From contig JAJPKE010000022.1 in assembly GCA_021323855.1 (NCBI GenBank), positions 1 to 64,000 of the forward strand: a stretch of DNA of 64,000 nucleotides. Reading direction: 5' to 3'. How positions within the stretch are numbered: the stretch's first letter is position 1; the number at the start of each line of letters is the position of its first letter. A program made the translations under genes and the position numbers. This stretch comes from Chloroflexota bacterium (GTDB taxonomy: Bacteria > Chloroflexota > Ktedonobacteria > Ktedonobacterales > JADMIN01). Positions 24,394 to 34,415 of the stretch are shown piece after piece. A model generated the notes under the pieces. The model was not told the origin of the DNA and did no database searches. It saw only the letters and a list, made by a program, of their open reading frames with translations.

Positions 24394-25956
24394 CTACGAT
24401 AGGCGAATGAACTGATAGACGTGAGCCGCCTGAGTCACCAGCAAACCAATGGCGCCAGTGTCAACGGCATGATGTCCCTGGAACCAGCGCAACGCGATTA
24501 CCACGCCCAGCAAGAGCACCATCAACAGAATGGCGAGCCAGAACCACAGCCTCGGCCAGACTGATGGCCGCTGTTGCGGCACGGAGGAAGCGGGCATCGC
24601 GGGTGGCATGGCAACCGGGTACGGACCCGTCACCTGTGAAATCCCCGATACACCTGGCATCGAACCGGATAAAGGATGCGGCGCCAGCGAATTACTCAGT
24701 GAGTTACTCTGTGAAGTACCCGGCTGATAGACTGGCGAATAGCGTCCAGAAATGGGAGAAACGCCACTGGAAAGGCCCAACGCAGGCATGCGGCCTCGCG
24801 TCGTCTCTGCCAGCCCCGAGAGCTGTGGCGCCGTCTGTCCGCCATATCCGTCGAGCATGGCAGGGCCAGGGGAGACACGCCCTGTCACTGCCTCCTGTTC
24901 CAGCGCCATGAGATCACCAAACGCCTCGGACGAATATTTGATTGGCCTCGACTGCACTCCAGGCGACCTGGGTGGCGACTCTCTGGACGGTCTGGCTGGT
25001 GGCACCTCCCAGGGCAGCGGCGCAGGTGGCAGTTGCGAGGGCGTTAACGGGCGAGAGGCAATCGAATCGCGCGGCGTCATAGGTGAGCGCATAGGCTGCG
25101 GCATATCACCCTCAAACGAGAATGGCAACGGTTCCGCATCTCCCGCCACCAGCGCCGCCAGCAGCGCCGCACTGAGATCACCCGCGCGCTGATAGCGATC
25201 ATCGGCGTGTTTGGCAAGCGCCTGCAACACGACCGACTGAATTGCCGGCGTCACCGCCGGGTTGAGTTGTCGCGGCGGGTCCGGCAGGCGGTAGAGATGT
25301 CCTTCCATAACGGCGCTGGAGGTCGAGCCGGTAAACGGAAGATGCCCGGTGAGCAGCAGATAGAGAACTACTCCCAGCGCATAGACATCCGACCGTTCAT
25401 CAGTATGCCCTTCGATCTGCTCTGGCGCCATATATTCAGGTGTGCCGGCGTCGGGATGCCCACGCGACACGTTGGGACGCGAGGTATCGAGAATCTTCGC
25501 CAGGCCAAAGTCTGAGAGCATCAGCCGCCCATCCGCATGCACCAGCATATTGGCCGGCTTGACATCGCGGTGAATCACCTTGCGCTGGTGCGCGTAATCG
25601 AGCGCATCGGCAATCTGCGATCCATATGAAACAACCTCGGCCACCGGCATTGGCGCGCGTTTGAGCATATCCTGAAGGCTGCCACCGCTGACATACGGCA
25701 TCACGAGATACAGCAGCGAGTCAGATTCACCAAAATCATAGAGCGGCACGATATGCGGATGGTCGAGCGAAGCGGCAACCCGCGCCTCGCGCAGGAACCG
25801 CTCGCGGAATCCTGGCCGCTCGGCGAGATGCGGCTCCAGCACTTTGATAGCGACTTCCCGGCCAAGACGGATATCACGCGCAAGATAGACCCGCGCCATG
25901 CCGCCTTCGCCCAGCCGCCGGATAAGCTCGTATGAGCCTAGCCTCCGTGCCTGCAT
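24394..25956 (-). CDS. Membrane-anchored Hanks-type serine/threonine protein kinase (PknB-like)
   Basis: About 520 residues. The kinase domain (about 5-270) is complete: G-loop LGEGGMARVYLA, VAIKVL lysine, catalytic HRDVKPANML (D131), DFGLA and MAPEQIEG. A Pro/Ser-rich linker follows (270-460), then one membrane helix (about 467-490, FWLAILLMVLLLGVVIALRWF) and only about 25 residues outside. There are no PASTA repeats, so any signal is sensed differently from PknB. It phosphorylates Ser/Thr on proteins; targets are unknown. I chose the ATG preceded by AAAGGG; another in-frame ATG lies 18 nt upstream. It is downstream of the ClC gene on the same strand, with a terminator-like hairpin between. 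Confidence 0.92.
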   Translation of the reverse strand: MQARRLGSYELIRRLGEGGMARVYLARDIRLGREVAIKVLEPHLAERPGFRERFLREARVAASLDHPHIVPLYDFGESDSLLYLVMPYVSGGSLQDMLKRAPMPVAEVVSYGSQIADALDYAHQRKVIHRDVKPANMLVHADGRLMLSDFGLAKILDTSRPNVSRGHPDAGTPEYMAPEQIEGHTDERSDVYALGVVLYLLLTGHLPFTGSTSSAVMEGHLYRLPDPPRQLNPAVTPAIQSVVLQALAKHADDRYQRAGDLSAALLAALVAGDAEPLPFSFEGDMPQPMRSPMTPRDSIASRPLTPSQLPPAPLPWEVPPARPSRESPPRSPGVQSRPIKYSSEAFGDLMALEQEAVTGRVSPGPAMLDGYGGQTAPQLSGLAETTRGRMPALGLSSGVSPISGRYSPVYQPGTSQSNSLSNSLAPHPLSGSMPGVSGISQVTGPYPVAMPPAMPASSVPQQRPSVWPRLWFWLAILLMVLLLGVVIALRWFQGHHAVDTGAIGLLVTQAAHVYQFIRLS

Positions 25957-26050
25957 GCCATATGGCCCTTTCATAACATTACGCCGAGTGCAGTCAGTGC
26001 AGTCTAGGCTGAAACAGAATAGGAATTGGGCATCGAAAGATGACTCCCAC

Positions 26051-26056
26051 ATTATA
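26051..26056 (-). promoter_or_regulatory. Candidate -10 element for the kinase gene
   Basis: On the minus strand the sequence reads TATAAT, a perfect -10 hexamer, about 95 bp upstream of the kinase start. No good -35 is at the right distance. Confidence 0.3.
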
Positions 26057-26177
26057 CAGCGTCTGCATCACCGAGCCTCCCGTCTGTACTATACTACGCG
26101 ATTGAAACGACTGATGCGACACAGGGGAGGATTGGCGAGGGAAATAGGAAGAATTAGACGCGCTCTGAATAGGAAGC

Positions 26178-26221
26178 GGCCATGCCAGTGGACGGCGATC
26201 TTTCTTCCTACTGGCATGGCC
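26178..26221 (-). terminator. Hairpin downstream of the ClC gene
   Basis: GGCCATGCCAGT (26178-26189) pairs perfectly with ACTGGCATGGCC (26210-26221) around a 20-nt loop, 30 bp past the ClC stop. There is no clear T-run, so it could instead protect the mRNA end. Confidence 0.5.
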
Positions 26222-26251
26222 AACGGCAAGCGTTGAGAGGTCGTAGAGGAC

Positions 26252-28504
26252 TTAGAGATCCTTTGGACCCAGACGCAGGTCGCTATTGGAGACCGAACCG
26301 CGCTCTTGAATGACGGCAGTACCCTCAGTTGACTGGGTACCTTCGCTATTCGCCCCGTTTGCCCCACTTGTCCCAGTGGAGGCGGTAGACAGGATGCGCT
26401 GACCGCCAACTTTCGTCAACTCTTCGTCCTCAATATCTGGTTCTGTCACTCCAGTTACGGTCACTCGCTCGGCAGTTGCCGCAGGGCGTTGGCCGCGCGG
26501 AGCCAGCAACCGCAGCCGGAAGAGGCGCTCGCGATGGCGTTCTTCTTCCAGCATATGTTCGCGTGCGCGCAGCAGCTCGCGCTGCGAGAGGATACCAACC
26601 ACCTGGCGCGGATTGGCCCGCGAAACCACCGGCACGCGCCAGACGCCCATCGTAATCATGCGCGCGGCTACACTACGCAACGTCTCGTCGGGATACGCCA
26701 CTACCACGTTCGCGCGCATGACATCGCGCACGCGCCGGGTATCCTGCCCGGTTCCAGCGCCGTCTTTCCCATCTTTTCCGTCTTTATCGCTGTTCTTATC
26801 CTCAGAAGCATAGGTCAGCCGCGCCAAATCTGCCCGCGAAATGACGCCAACCATCTCACCCTGCGCATCCGTCACAGGATAGAGCCGCGCCTGATGTCTG
26901 CCCTGTTGGGCAGGAGGTTGCTGCCGTAGGGAGGCGAGCGGCAGGTCAGCCGAAAGTGTCACAACATCGGTTTGCATCACTTCACGCACCGCCAGCACTT
27001 CCAGCGGGTCCAGCGTATACTCGCGCGAGACATGGAAACCGCGCCGCGCCACCTTCTCCGTCAGAATCGAGCGCCGCAAGATCAGCACCACCACCAGATA
27101 AGCGGTGGCGCAGGCGGCCAGCAGCGGCAACAAACTATCCATTGAGCCGGAGGTCTCGATGGCGAAGATGACACCTGTCAACGGCGCATCGGTCAACGCC
27201 GCGAACGTCGCAGCCATCGCAATCAGCGCCCAGAGCGGCGCCGAGTGCGTGGGCAGCACGCCAGCGAGGAGGCCACCCATTGCGCCACCAATCATCATGA
27301 CCGGCGCGAGAATGCCGCCGGAGGTGCCGGAACTAAGGGCCACAATCCACAAAATTGACTTAAAGACGAGAATGCCGACCAGCAGGCTGATACTTAACCT
27401 GCCAAGCAGTTCACCTCTGATATTGTCATAGCCGACACCCAACGCCATCGGGAAGATCAGACCCCCAACGCCAACGACGATACCGCCGATGGCAGGCCAC
27501 CACATCCAGTGAACCGGCAATTTGCGATAGATATCCTCAGCACCGTAGATGCCTAGCGTGAGCAGCCACGCGAGGATGCCTGCAAGGATGCCAACCCCAG
27601 CGGCGGCAATGATCCCATCCGCGCCAAGCGTCGGATGCGGACCAATCGGGAACATCGGAGACGAGCCAAGCCAGATATGCCGCAGAATCGTCGCCGTTAC
27701 CGTTGCCACCGCTACTGGCACGAAACTGCGCGGCTTGAACTCGAAGAGCAACAACTCCACCGCCAGCAACACCGAGGCGATAGGCGCATTGAAGATGCCG
27801 GTCATGCCAGCAGCGGCGCCCGCCACCAGCAGCGTCTTGCGTTCAACGGCGCTGAGCTTGAAGAGCTGACCAATGACCGAGCCAAGCGCGCCGCCTGTTA
27901 GAATGATCGGCCCCTCAGCGCCGAATGGCCCGCCAGTGCCGATGGCGATGGCGGAAGAGGTGGGCTTGAGCAGCACCAGACGCGGCTCGATACGGCTACC
28001 GCCAACCAGGATCGTCTCCATCGCCTCCGGGATGCCATGCCCGCGAATTCGTTCGGAGCCGAAGCGCGCCATCACGCCGACGATCAGGCCACCGATGATC
28101 GGAATGAGCGCAGCCCACCAGCCGAGCGTGTTCTGCGCAGGCGAGGATAGGGCAAAGGATAGACGATGAAAATAGAAGAGATTGGTGATAAGTCCGATGA
28201 GCGACAGCAAGACGATGGTAATGACGGCGCCAAGCACACCGACGATGATGGCGAGGAAGGAAATATACACAGTTCGCCCATCGGTGGTGTAGTCTCCCAG
28301 CGTAGATTCCGTGGCGCTTGCTGTGGCAGGATTGATGGCTCCGTCGCGGTGCGTTGCGCCCATCAACCAGCGACCTACCAGCAAAGGGACCTGCGCTACC
28401 CCTCGTGGTTCATTCGCTCCGTTCGCTCCGGCGGAAACCCCGCCTTCACCATGATGACTCTGCGATGTGTCAGACGTGCCAGACATGTCAGACTTAGACG
28501 GCAT
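26252..28504 (-). CDS. ClC-family chloride channel/antiporter with C-terminal CBS domain pair
   Basis: A 750-residue membrane protein. After a low-complexity N-terminus, about residues 85-500 are the ClC helices. The ion-pathway motifs are RGHGIPEAME (for GSGIP), GPFGAEGPIILTGG (for GxFxxEGP, keeping the gating Glu) and TSGGILAPVMMIGGAMGG. Two CBS domains follow (REVMQTDVVTLSADLPLASL and VRDVMRANVVVAYPDETLRSVAARM), which in other proteins bind adenine nucleotides and control gating. It moves chloride, perhaps in exchange for protons, across the membrane. A Gly/Asp/Lys linker splits the CBS pair. GGAG lies about 8 nt before the chosen ATG. Confidence 0.93.
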   Translation of the reverse strand: MPSKSDMSGTSDTSQSHHGEGGVSAGANGANEPRGVAQVPLLVGRWLMGATHRDGAINPATASATESTLGDYTTDGRTVYISFLAIIVGVLGAVITIVLLSLIGLITNLFYFHRLSFALSSPAQNTLGWWAALIPIIGGLIVGVMARFGSERIRGHGIPEAMETILVGGSRIEPRLVLLKPTSSAIAIGTGGPFGAEGPIILTGGALGSVIGQLFKLSAVERKTLLVAGAAAGMTGIFNAPIASVLLAVELLLFEFKPRSFVPVAVATVTATILRHIWLGSSPMFPIGPHPTLGADGIIAAAGVGILAGILAWLLTLGIYGAEDIYRKLPVHWMWWPAIGGIVVGVGGLIFPMALGVGYDNIRGELLGRLSISLLVGILVFKSILWIVALSSGTSGGILAPVMMIGGAMGGLLAGVLPTHSAPLWALIAMAATFAALTDAPLTGVIFAIETSGSMDSLLPLLAACATAYLVVVLILRRSILTEKVARRGFHVSREYTLDPLEVLAVREVMQTDVVTLSADLPLASLRQQPPAQQGRHQARLYPVTDAQGEMVGVISRADLARLTYASEDKNSDKDGKDGKDGAGTGQDTRRVRDVMRANVVVAYPDETLRSVAARMITMGVWRVPVVSRANPRQVVGILSQRELLRAREHMLEEERHRERLFRLRLLAPRGQRPAATAERVTVTGVTEPDIEDEELTKVGGQRILSTASTGTSGANGANSEGTQSTEGTAVIQERGSVSNSDLRLGPKDL

Positions 28505-29118
28505 AAAGCTCTCCAACCAGCGTGATGCTCAGCATGCCAAACCACCTGGAATAGCCTGGTGGCCCGGAGCGTGTGCGACGCTGCACCGGCCCACCTATCA
28601 CCATGCCCAGGCTCAGAGGCCGTAGCCTTCACGAGAATAATATCGCAATGCGATGAAATGAACTCATTAGCTAATCATACATCGAAAGAGTATCGCAGCG
28701 CGAGTTATGGCCAAAGATGGAAGGTGAGCCAAAAGCATCCTTCGCCGCTATTATATCTCATTGCGACATATTCCTGTCCGACCTACCTACCTTCCCAATT
28801 ACTCATTCCTCGTCACCCATTCCTCGTCACCCATTCCTCGCAACTCCAATGCAGCATCAGCGTACATGGTGGTGCGCAATGTATGCGCGCACTGGCTGAA
28901 GATGAGCCGCCCGTGTGTCTCCCACACCTACTCCTGGCTATCTTCGGCTATCGTGCGTATCCGTTCGTTACCGGCACTTGCTCATCTATTCACAATCGGG
29001 CAGTTTGTAGTAGTATTGTCGCAAACAAGCAATGCGAAGCCTGTACGCCAGCGAACGTCAAAGCAAACACCAAAGCAAAGATCAATAGGCTGAAACACCA
29101 GCAGAGGAGTGTCACCCC
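28505..29118. other. Intergenic region, about 600 bp
   Basis: It separates the divergent ClC and DUF4190-like genes. I see no gene with a ribosome site. It holds a short direct repeat, CATTCCTCGTCACC, twice plus a partial at 28804-28841, and AT-rich stretches near 28640-28680 that could hold the ClC promoter. Confidence 0.5.
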
Positions 29119-29592
29119 GTGGCAGGCAATTATAACGATGAGGGATACCAGCCATTTTTGCAGCAACCAGGCTCTCAGGCATCGTATCCAGCTTACCCGT
29201 CGTATCCTCCGGCGCTACCGCCAGCAGGTCCATTTTATCCACCATATACGCCGTATCCACCACAGGCATATGGGCCAGGATATCCTGTTTATCCTTACTA
29301 TGCCGGCCCGATGGCGCCGGCAACCAATGGATTCGCCATTGCCAGCCTGATCCTCTCTATCAGCGGCTTCGTTATCCTCGGCCTCGTTGGTTCGATTCTC
29401 GGCGTGATCTTTGGGCATATCGCCCAGGGGCAGATCAAACGGGCGAACCCACCGGAAGAGGGGCATGGCCTCGCCACCGCCGGTCTCATCGTCGGCTATA
29501 TCGGCATCGGGCTGAATGTTGTCCTCATCGGCATCTGGCTTATCATTTTCATTATCCCCCTGATTGCGCTCTCCGCATCTGGCGGGCATTGA
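29119..29592 (+). CDS. DUF4190-like small membrane protein
   Basis: 157 residues: a Pro/Tyr-rich N-terminal half (repeated YP and PPY units) and two long membrane helices (about 71-100 and 118-148) joined by HIAQGQIKRANPPEEGHGLATAGLIVGYIG. That wording is typical of the DUF4190 family (...G.i.gh.Al..I....e.G.glAiaGlilGy). The function is unknown in all cases I know. The start is GTG with GAGGAG about 10 nt upstream. Confidence 0.8.
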   Translation: MAGNYNDEGYQPFLQQPGSQASYPAYPSYPPALPPAGPFYPPYTPYPPQAYGPGYPVYPYYAGPMAPATNGFAIASLILSISGFVILGLVGSILGVIFGHIAQGQIKRANPPEEGHGLATAGLIVGYIGIGLNVVLIGIWLIIFIIPLIALSASGGH

Positions 29593-29834
29593 TACACCTT
29601 GCGGTACCATGCCCTTGCATACCTTTGCGCCAACGTGATGCCGGATAGTGAGATTGCCCCATCAGCCGGTCGCGCCGCGATGGTATACTACAAGGCACAC
29701 CGGCAGCGCGCCCGTCACCGGCTGCTCTGCAACCATTGCAACTGATGGAGTTTTTGGCGCGATGCAGCGCATGGTATCGGCTCCCCATTGGCGCCGAACC
29801 CGACATCTCAAACGGATGGGAGCAGTGTTAGATC

Positions 29835-31121
29835 ATGGATATGCGCCATCTCGAAGCTACCGACCCAGAAGTCGCGGAGATCATCAAGCGGGAAGAACGC
29901 CGCCAGTTCGAGGGCATTGAACTCATCGCCTCAGAGAACTATGTCAGCACCGCCGTCGCCGAAACGATGGCCAACATGATGACCAACAAGTATGCCGAGG
30001 GTCTGCCTGGCAAACGCTACTACGGCGGCTGTGAGTTCGTGGACCAGGTGGAGACGCTGGCCATCGAACGCGCCAAGCAACTCTTCGGCGCTGAGCATGC
30101 CAACGTGCAGCCGCACTCCGGCGCGCAGGCCAACGCCGCCGCGTATCTGGCGTTGCTCAAACCCGGTGATACCGTGCTGGGGATGGCGCTCGATCAGGGC
30201 GGCCACCTGACGCACGGCTCAAAAGTCAACTTCTCCGGCAAGCTCTACAACTTCGTTCCCTATGGCGTCAACCGCGAGACCGAGGTCATTGATTACGATG
30301 CCCTGGAACGGCTGGCAGAAGAGCATCGCCCCAAGCTGATCGTCGCTGGTTTCTCGGCCTATCCGCGCACGCTCGATTTCGCGCGCTTCCGCCAGATCGC
30401 CGATAGCGTCGGCGCGCTGCTGATGGCCGATATCGCGCATGTTGCCGGTCTCGTCGTCGCAGACCTCTACCCCAATCCGGTGCCGTATTGCCATGTCGTC
30501 ACCACCACCACGCATAAGACGCTGCGCGGCCCGCGCGGCGCTCTCATCCTCTGCACCGCCGATCTCGCCGCCAAGATTGACAAAGGCGTTTTCCCTGGCA
30601 CCCAGGGCGGCCCGCTGATGCACATCATCGCTGCCAAAGCCGTTGCCTTCAAAGAGGCGCTCAGCCCGGAGTTCCACCAATATCAGCAGCGCGTGGTAGA
30701 CAATGCGCAGGCGCTGGCCGCCGGACTCGTCGAGAAGGGCTTCCGCCTCGTTTCGGGCGGCACTGACAATCACCTGATGCTGGTGGATGTGCGCCCGCTC
30801 GGCGTGACAGGCCGCGACGCCGAGGTGGCGCTGGAAGCGGTGCATATCACCGCCAACAAGAACGGCATCCCCTTCGATCCAGAGCCGCCGGTACGCACCA
30901 GCGGTGTACGGCTCGGCACACCAGCCGTCACTACGCGCGGCTTCGGCACAGCAGAGATGAGCGAACTCGCCGGCCTGATTCACACCGCCATCGCTGACCG
31001 CGAAGACCCTGCCAGCGTAGCGCAGACCCGCGAGCAGGCGATTGCACTGGCGACACGCTTCCCGCTGCCAGGTGTGCATCTCACGCCGCATCTTGGCGAA
31101 CGCAGCGAGGTTGTCAGCTAA
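29835..31121 (+). CDS. glyA: Serine hydroxymethyltransferase
   Basis: A 428-residue PLP enzyme that interconverts serine plus tetrahydrofolate with glycine plus 5,10-methylene-tetrahydrofolate, supplying one-carbon units. Hallmarks seen are the N-terminal [30 protein letters not shown], the PLP-binding Lys in [18 protein letters not shown] and the C-terminal [19 protein letters not shown]. Full length. GGGAG lies about 13 nt before the ATG. It is followed 83 bp later by an EF-G gene with its own ribosome site. Confidence 0.97.
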   Translation: MDMRHLEATDPEVAEIIKREERRQFEGIELIASENYVSTAVAETMANMMTNKYAEGLPGKRYYGGCEFVDQVETLAIERAKQLFGAEHANVQPHSGAQANAAAYLALLKPGDTVLGMALDQGGHLTHGSKVNFSGKLYNFVPYGVNRETEVIDYDALERLAEEHRPKLIVAGFSAYPRTLDFARFRQIADSVGALLMADIAHVAGLVVADLYPNPVPYCHVVTTTTHKTLRGPRGALILCTADLAAKIDKGVFPGTQGGPLMHIIAAKAVAFKEALSPEFHQYQQRVVDNAQALAAGLVEKGFRLVSGGTDNHLMLVDVRPLGVTGRDAEVALEAVHITANKNGIPFDPEPPVRTSGVRLGTPAVTTRGFGTAEMSELAGLIHTAIADREDPASVAQTREQAIALATRFPLPGVHLTPHLGERSEVVS

Positions 31122-31204
31122 CACAAGCGTTTCTCGCAATAGCCCATGTCACATACTGTCAGCATTGTCACACGTCGTCACACGACTGAAAGGAGCGGCC
31201 TGCT

Positions 31205-33238
31205 ATGAACGTCTATCGCACGGAGCAGATTCGGAATATTGCCCTCATTGCGCATGGTGGCTCCGGAAAGACCTCGCTGGTGGATGTGGCGCTCTACGAT
31301 AGTGGCGCTGTCACCCGTATCGGCAAGGTGGATGAGGGGACCTCCGTTTCCGACTCCGACCCTGATGAGATCAAACGTCGCATGTCCATCAATCTGACGG
31401 TCATCCCCACGGAGTGGCGTGGCGGCAAGATCAATTTCCTCGATACCCCTGGCTACGCCGACTTCTCCGGGGAGGTGATGGCTGCTCTGCGCGTCGCGGA
31501 TGCGGCAGTGGTCGTCGTCTCCGCCGATAAGGGCGCCGAGGTCGGCACCGAACTGGTCTGGAAGTATGCCAACGAGCATGAACTGCCGCGTCTCATCTTC
31601 GTCAACAAGCTGGACCGTGAAAACACGAGCTATGATAACGCGCTGGCGTCGCTGCGCTCACACTTTGGCACGCGCGTCGCCCCGTTGACTATCCCCATCG
31701 GTGAGCAGTCGGCGCTCTCCGGCGTCGTAGACCTGGTTTCGGGCAAAGCGTATACCTTCAGCGGCGACAAAGCCACGCCAACCGACATGCCCGCCAATCT
31801 CGCAGATGCCGCAGCACGCTACCGTGAGCAACTGGTGGAAACGGCGGTCGAGAGCGACGACGACCTGATGTCGAAGTATTTGGAAGGCGAAGAACTCAGC
31901 GAGGCGGAACTGCGCCACGCTATCAAGAAAGGCGTGGCGGAGCGGACGCTGGTGCCGGTGTTGGCCGGCTCCTGTGCCAAGAATATCGGCGTGCAGACGC
32001 TACTCGATGCTATCACTGACTATCTGCCAAGCGCCGCTGAGCGCATGCCAGCCGGGGCCAGCGGCGTCACGGCCTTCGTCTTCAAGACCATTGTGGACCC
32101 GCAGAAGGGTCAGCAAACCTTCTTCCGCACCTATAGCGGCTCCGTCAAATCAGATGCGCACATCTTTAATGTGACGACCAACACCGATGAGCGGCTGGGC
32201 CAATTGTTCTCAATGCGCGGCAAAACACAGGAGGGTGTGGCGGAGGTGCCAGCGGGCGACATCGGCGCGGTGGTTAAACTGAGCAACACACATACCGGCG
32301 ACACTTTGGGAGCAAAAGAGACACAGCCGCTGCCGCCCATCCACCTGCCAAAGGCAGTATTCACAGCCTCGGTGACGGCGAAAACCCAGACCGATCTCGA
32401 CAAGATGGGCACCGCCCTGGCGCGGTTGACCGAAGAAGACCCCACGCTCGTCGTCACCCGCGATCCCGAAACTGCTGAAACGCTAGTCTCTGGCATGGGT
32501 GAATCGCACATTGACATCGCGCTGGAACGCATGCAGCGGCGCTTCGGCGTTGAAGTTATCAAGCATGACCGCAAGGTTCCCTACCGCGAAACGATCAAGA
32601 AGAAGGCAAAGGCCGAGGGCCGCCACAAGAAACAGAGCGGCGGTCACGGACAATTCGCCGACATCTGGCTGGAAGTTGAGCCGCTGGTTGGCAGCGAAGA
32701 AACCTATGTCTTCGAGAACAAGATCGTCGGCGGCGTCGTGCCGAAGGAGTATGTGCCTGGCGTCGAGAAGGGCGTGGCCGACTCGCTCAAGCAAGGCTTT
32801 ATCGCCGGCTGCCCGATGGTGCATATTCGCGTCGCGCTGGTGGACGGCAAGTATCACCCGGTAGACTCGTCCTCGCAGGCGTTTGAGGTGGCGGCGCACA
32901 TTGGCATGAAAGAGGTTGTCGCGCTCGCCAATCCGGTGCTACTCGAACCGATCATGACGGCGGTGATCGAGGTGCCGGAGGCCAACATGGGCGACATCAA
33001 CTCTGACCTCAACACCAAACGTGCGCGCATCCTCGGCATGGAATCGGTTTCCGACGGCATACAGCGCATCACGGCGCAGGTGCCGATGGCGGAGATGCTG
33101 CACTATGCCACCGACTTGCGCTCTATCACCCAGGGACGCGGTACCTTCACGATGGAGCTTTCCGGCTACGAGGAGGTTCCGGCGCATATCCAGCAAGAAA
33201 TCGTCGAAGCATATAAGAAGGAGCGCGGCGAGAAATAG
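31205..33238 (+). CDS. Elongation factor G, second type (EF-G2-like)
   Basis: A 677-residue translational GTPase with all EF-G domains: G domain (AHGGSGKTSL P-loop, FLDTPGYADF G3, VNKLDREN G4), domain II, and domains III-V (MGESHIDIALERMQRR, GGHGQFADIWLEVEP, ALANPVLLEPIM, TQGRGTFTMELSGYEEVP). It differs from canonical FusA: AHGGSGKTS replaces AHIDAGKTT, and RMSINLTV takes the place of the switch-I RGITI. Such variants accompany a standard EF-G in many bacteria and may act in ribosome recycling or stress. AAGGAG lies 11 nt upstream. A strong terminator follows. Confidence 0.92.
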   Translation: MNVYRTEQIRNIALIAHGGSGKTSLVDVALYDSGAVTRIGKVDEGTSVSDSDPDEIKRRMSINLTVIPTEWRGGKINFLDTPGYADFSGEVMAALRVADAAVVVVSADKGAEVGTELVWKYANEHELPRLIFVNKLDRENTSYDNALASLRSHFGTRVAPLTIPIGEQSALSGVVDLVSGKAYTFSGDKATPTDMPANLADAAARYREQLVETAVESDDDLMSKYLEGEELSEAELRHAIKKGVAERTLVPVLAGSCAKNIGVQTLLDAITDYLPSAAERMPAGASGVTAFVFKTIVDPQKGQQTFFRTYSGSVKSDAHIFNVTTNTDERLGQLFSMRGKTQEGVAEVPAGDIGAVVKLSNTHTGDTLGAKETQPLPPIHLPKAVFTASVTAKTQTDLDKMGTALARLTEEDPTLVVTRDPETAETLVSGMGESHIDIALERMQRRFGVEVIKHDRKVPYRETIKKKAKAEGRHKKQSGGHGQFADIWLEVEPLVGSEETYVFENKIVGGVVPKEYVPGVEKGVADSLKQGFIAGCPMVHIRVALVDGKYHPVDSSSQAFEVAAHIGMKEVVALANPVLLEPIMTAVIEVPEANMGDINSDLNTKRARILGMESVSDGIQRITAQVPMAEMLHYATDLRSITQGRGTFTMELSGYEEVPAHIQQEIVEAYKKERGEK

Positions 33239-33240
33239 CG

Positions 33241-33279
33241 AATCAAATGGCCGGCGAATAATTCGCCGGCCATTTGATT
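33241..33279. terminator. Perfect 18-bp hairpin between convergent genes
   Basis: AATCAAATGGCCGGCGAA (33241-33258) pairs with its exact reverse complement at 33262-33279 around a 3-nt TAA loop. It lies 2 bp after the EF-G stop and 18 bp from the end of the convergent SDR gene. The A-rich left edge and T-rich right edge let it serve both strands. Confidence 0.85.
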
Positions 33280-33297
33280 GCGTAACGCTGATGTTGC

Positions 33298-34086
33298 TCA
33301 GAACAGCCCAACCACCAGACCGCCATCCACCTGAATGCTGGTGCCGGTGATGTAGGACGCCTGCGCGGAGGCGAGAAACGCCACCAGCGCGCCCACCTCG
33401 TCCGGCTGACCCACGCGCCCGACGGGGATGCTGCGCCCTGCTTCTTCGATGGCCGCCTCGAAGCTGATGCCGCGCCGCGCCGCGTCTGCACCACGTAGTT
33501 CGCGCTGGCGATCCGTCAGGATGATGCCCGGCAGCACATTGTTCACGGTAATCCCGTTGCCAGCAACCTCGCGCGAGAGTGTCTTCGCCAGCCCGATCAC
33601 CGCCGACCGCAGCGCGTTGGAGAGAATCAGATCATCTATCGGCTGCTTGACACTGGTGCTGACGATATTGACGATGCGCCCCTGTCCGCTCGCCTGGAGC
33701 AGCGGCAGCGCCTCGCGCACCAGCCGCACGACACTCATCAACGTCAACTGAAAGGCGCGCTCCCAATCGGCGTCACCCACCTTCGTGAAGCTACCGGGTG
33801 GCGGACCACCGGCGTTGTTCACCAGCACATCCAACCGACCGAACTTGTCGCGCGCCAGCCCCACCAGTTGCGCGGCAGCATCCGGCGCGGAGACATCCAG
33901 CGCCAGCGACTCGACCTTCGCGCCCGTCGCCCGCAATTCGGTGGAGGCCTGTTCCAGTTGCTTCGCGCCCCGCGCGCAGATCACCAGCGACGCGCCCTCA
34001 GCAGCCAACGCCTTTGCGCTGGCGAGGCCCAGCCCCCGGCTCGCCGCCGTCACCAGCGCCACTCGTCCTGATAACCCGAAATCCAT
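33298..34086 (-). CDS. SDR-family oxidoreductase lacking the usual YxxxK
   Basis: 262 residues of short-chain dehydrogenase/reductase fold. The nucleotide-binding TAASRGLGLASA (variant of TGxxxGIG), LALDVS, NNAGG and NIVSTSVKQP (Ser present) are seen, and the C-terminal ITGTSIQVDGGLV is standard. Where the catalytic Tyr-x-x-x-Lys should be, the sequence reads SNALRSAVIGLAKTL, with Asn instead of Tyr and Arg instead of Lys. The same substitution is known in a subset annotated as 3-oxoacyl-ACP reductase-like proteins, whose activity is unclear. GGAG stands 8 nt before the ATG. Confidence 0.85.
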   Translation of the reverse strand: MDFGLSGRVALVTAASRGLGLASAKALAAEGASLVICARGAKQLEQASTELRATGAKVESLALDVSAPDAAAQLVGLARDKFGRLDVLVNNAGGPPPGSFTKVGDADWERAFQLTLMSVVRLVREALPLLQASGQGRIVNIVSTSVKQPIDDLILSNALRSAVIGLAKTLSREVAGNGITVNNVLPGIILTDRQRELRGADAARRGISFEAAIEEAGRSIPVGRVGQPDEVGALVAFLASAQASYITGTSIQVDGGLVVGLF

Positions 34087-34200
34087 ACGTTCATCTCCAC
34101 TTGCCAGCAAGAACCGCAGCTATGCACGGCTTCGTATGATATCGCCAGCTATTGTATCACTCGCAGGCGGCACCTCACGCACAGGGTAGCCAGCGAATGA

Positions 34201-34248
34201 ATTCGCGGCTGGATGGCCGGTGGCCGCGAAACCTGCCTGCGCAGGTTT
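34201..34248. repeat. Short family B-like element (B6) and adjoining hairpin
   Basis: ATTCGCGGC (34201) and GCCGCGAA (34223-34230) are the terminal arms of family B with almost nothing between them. It is followed by AAACCTGC/GCAGGTTT (34229-34248), another small hairpin. It resembles an internal-deletion derivative. Confidence 0.55.
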
Positions 34249-34297
34249 GGAGCAGGCATTGTTTGCGCCAGCACTCAACGCTGTGCTGCACGCCTCT

Positions 34298-34407
34298 GGC
34301 ACCCCTCTCCCGCGCACGGGGACCGCTGCCGCTCGTCCGCAGGACGAGAAGCAAACCATCGGTTTGCGGAGGCGGCGGGTGAGCGCAGCGGAGGGGCTGG
34401 GGGTGGG
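34298..34407. repeat. Family A-related repeat, copy A5
   Basis: CACCCCTCTCCC at the left and GGAGGGGCTGGGGGTG at the right flank small hairpins (CGTCCGCAGGACG, GCAAACCATCGGTTTGC). It ends just before the stop of the following minus-strand gene. Confidence 0.6.
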
Positions 34408-34415
34408 AGCCTATT

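Noticed and set aside
28559..29350. 263-residue open frame on the plus strand
   Set aside because: No ribosome site, low-complexity and unlike any family; it overlaps the well-supported DUF4190-like gene in another frame.
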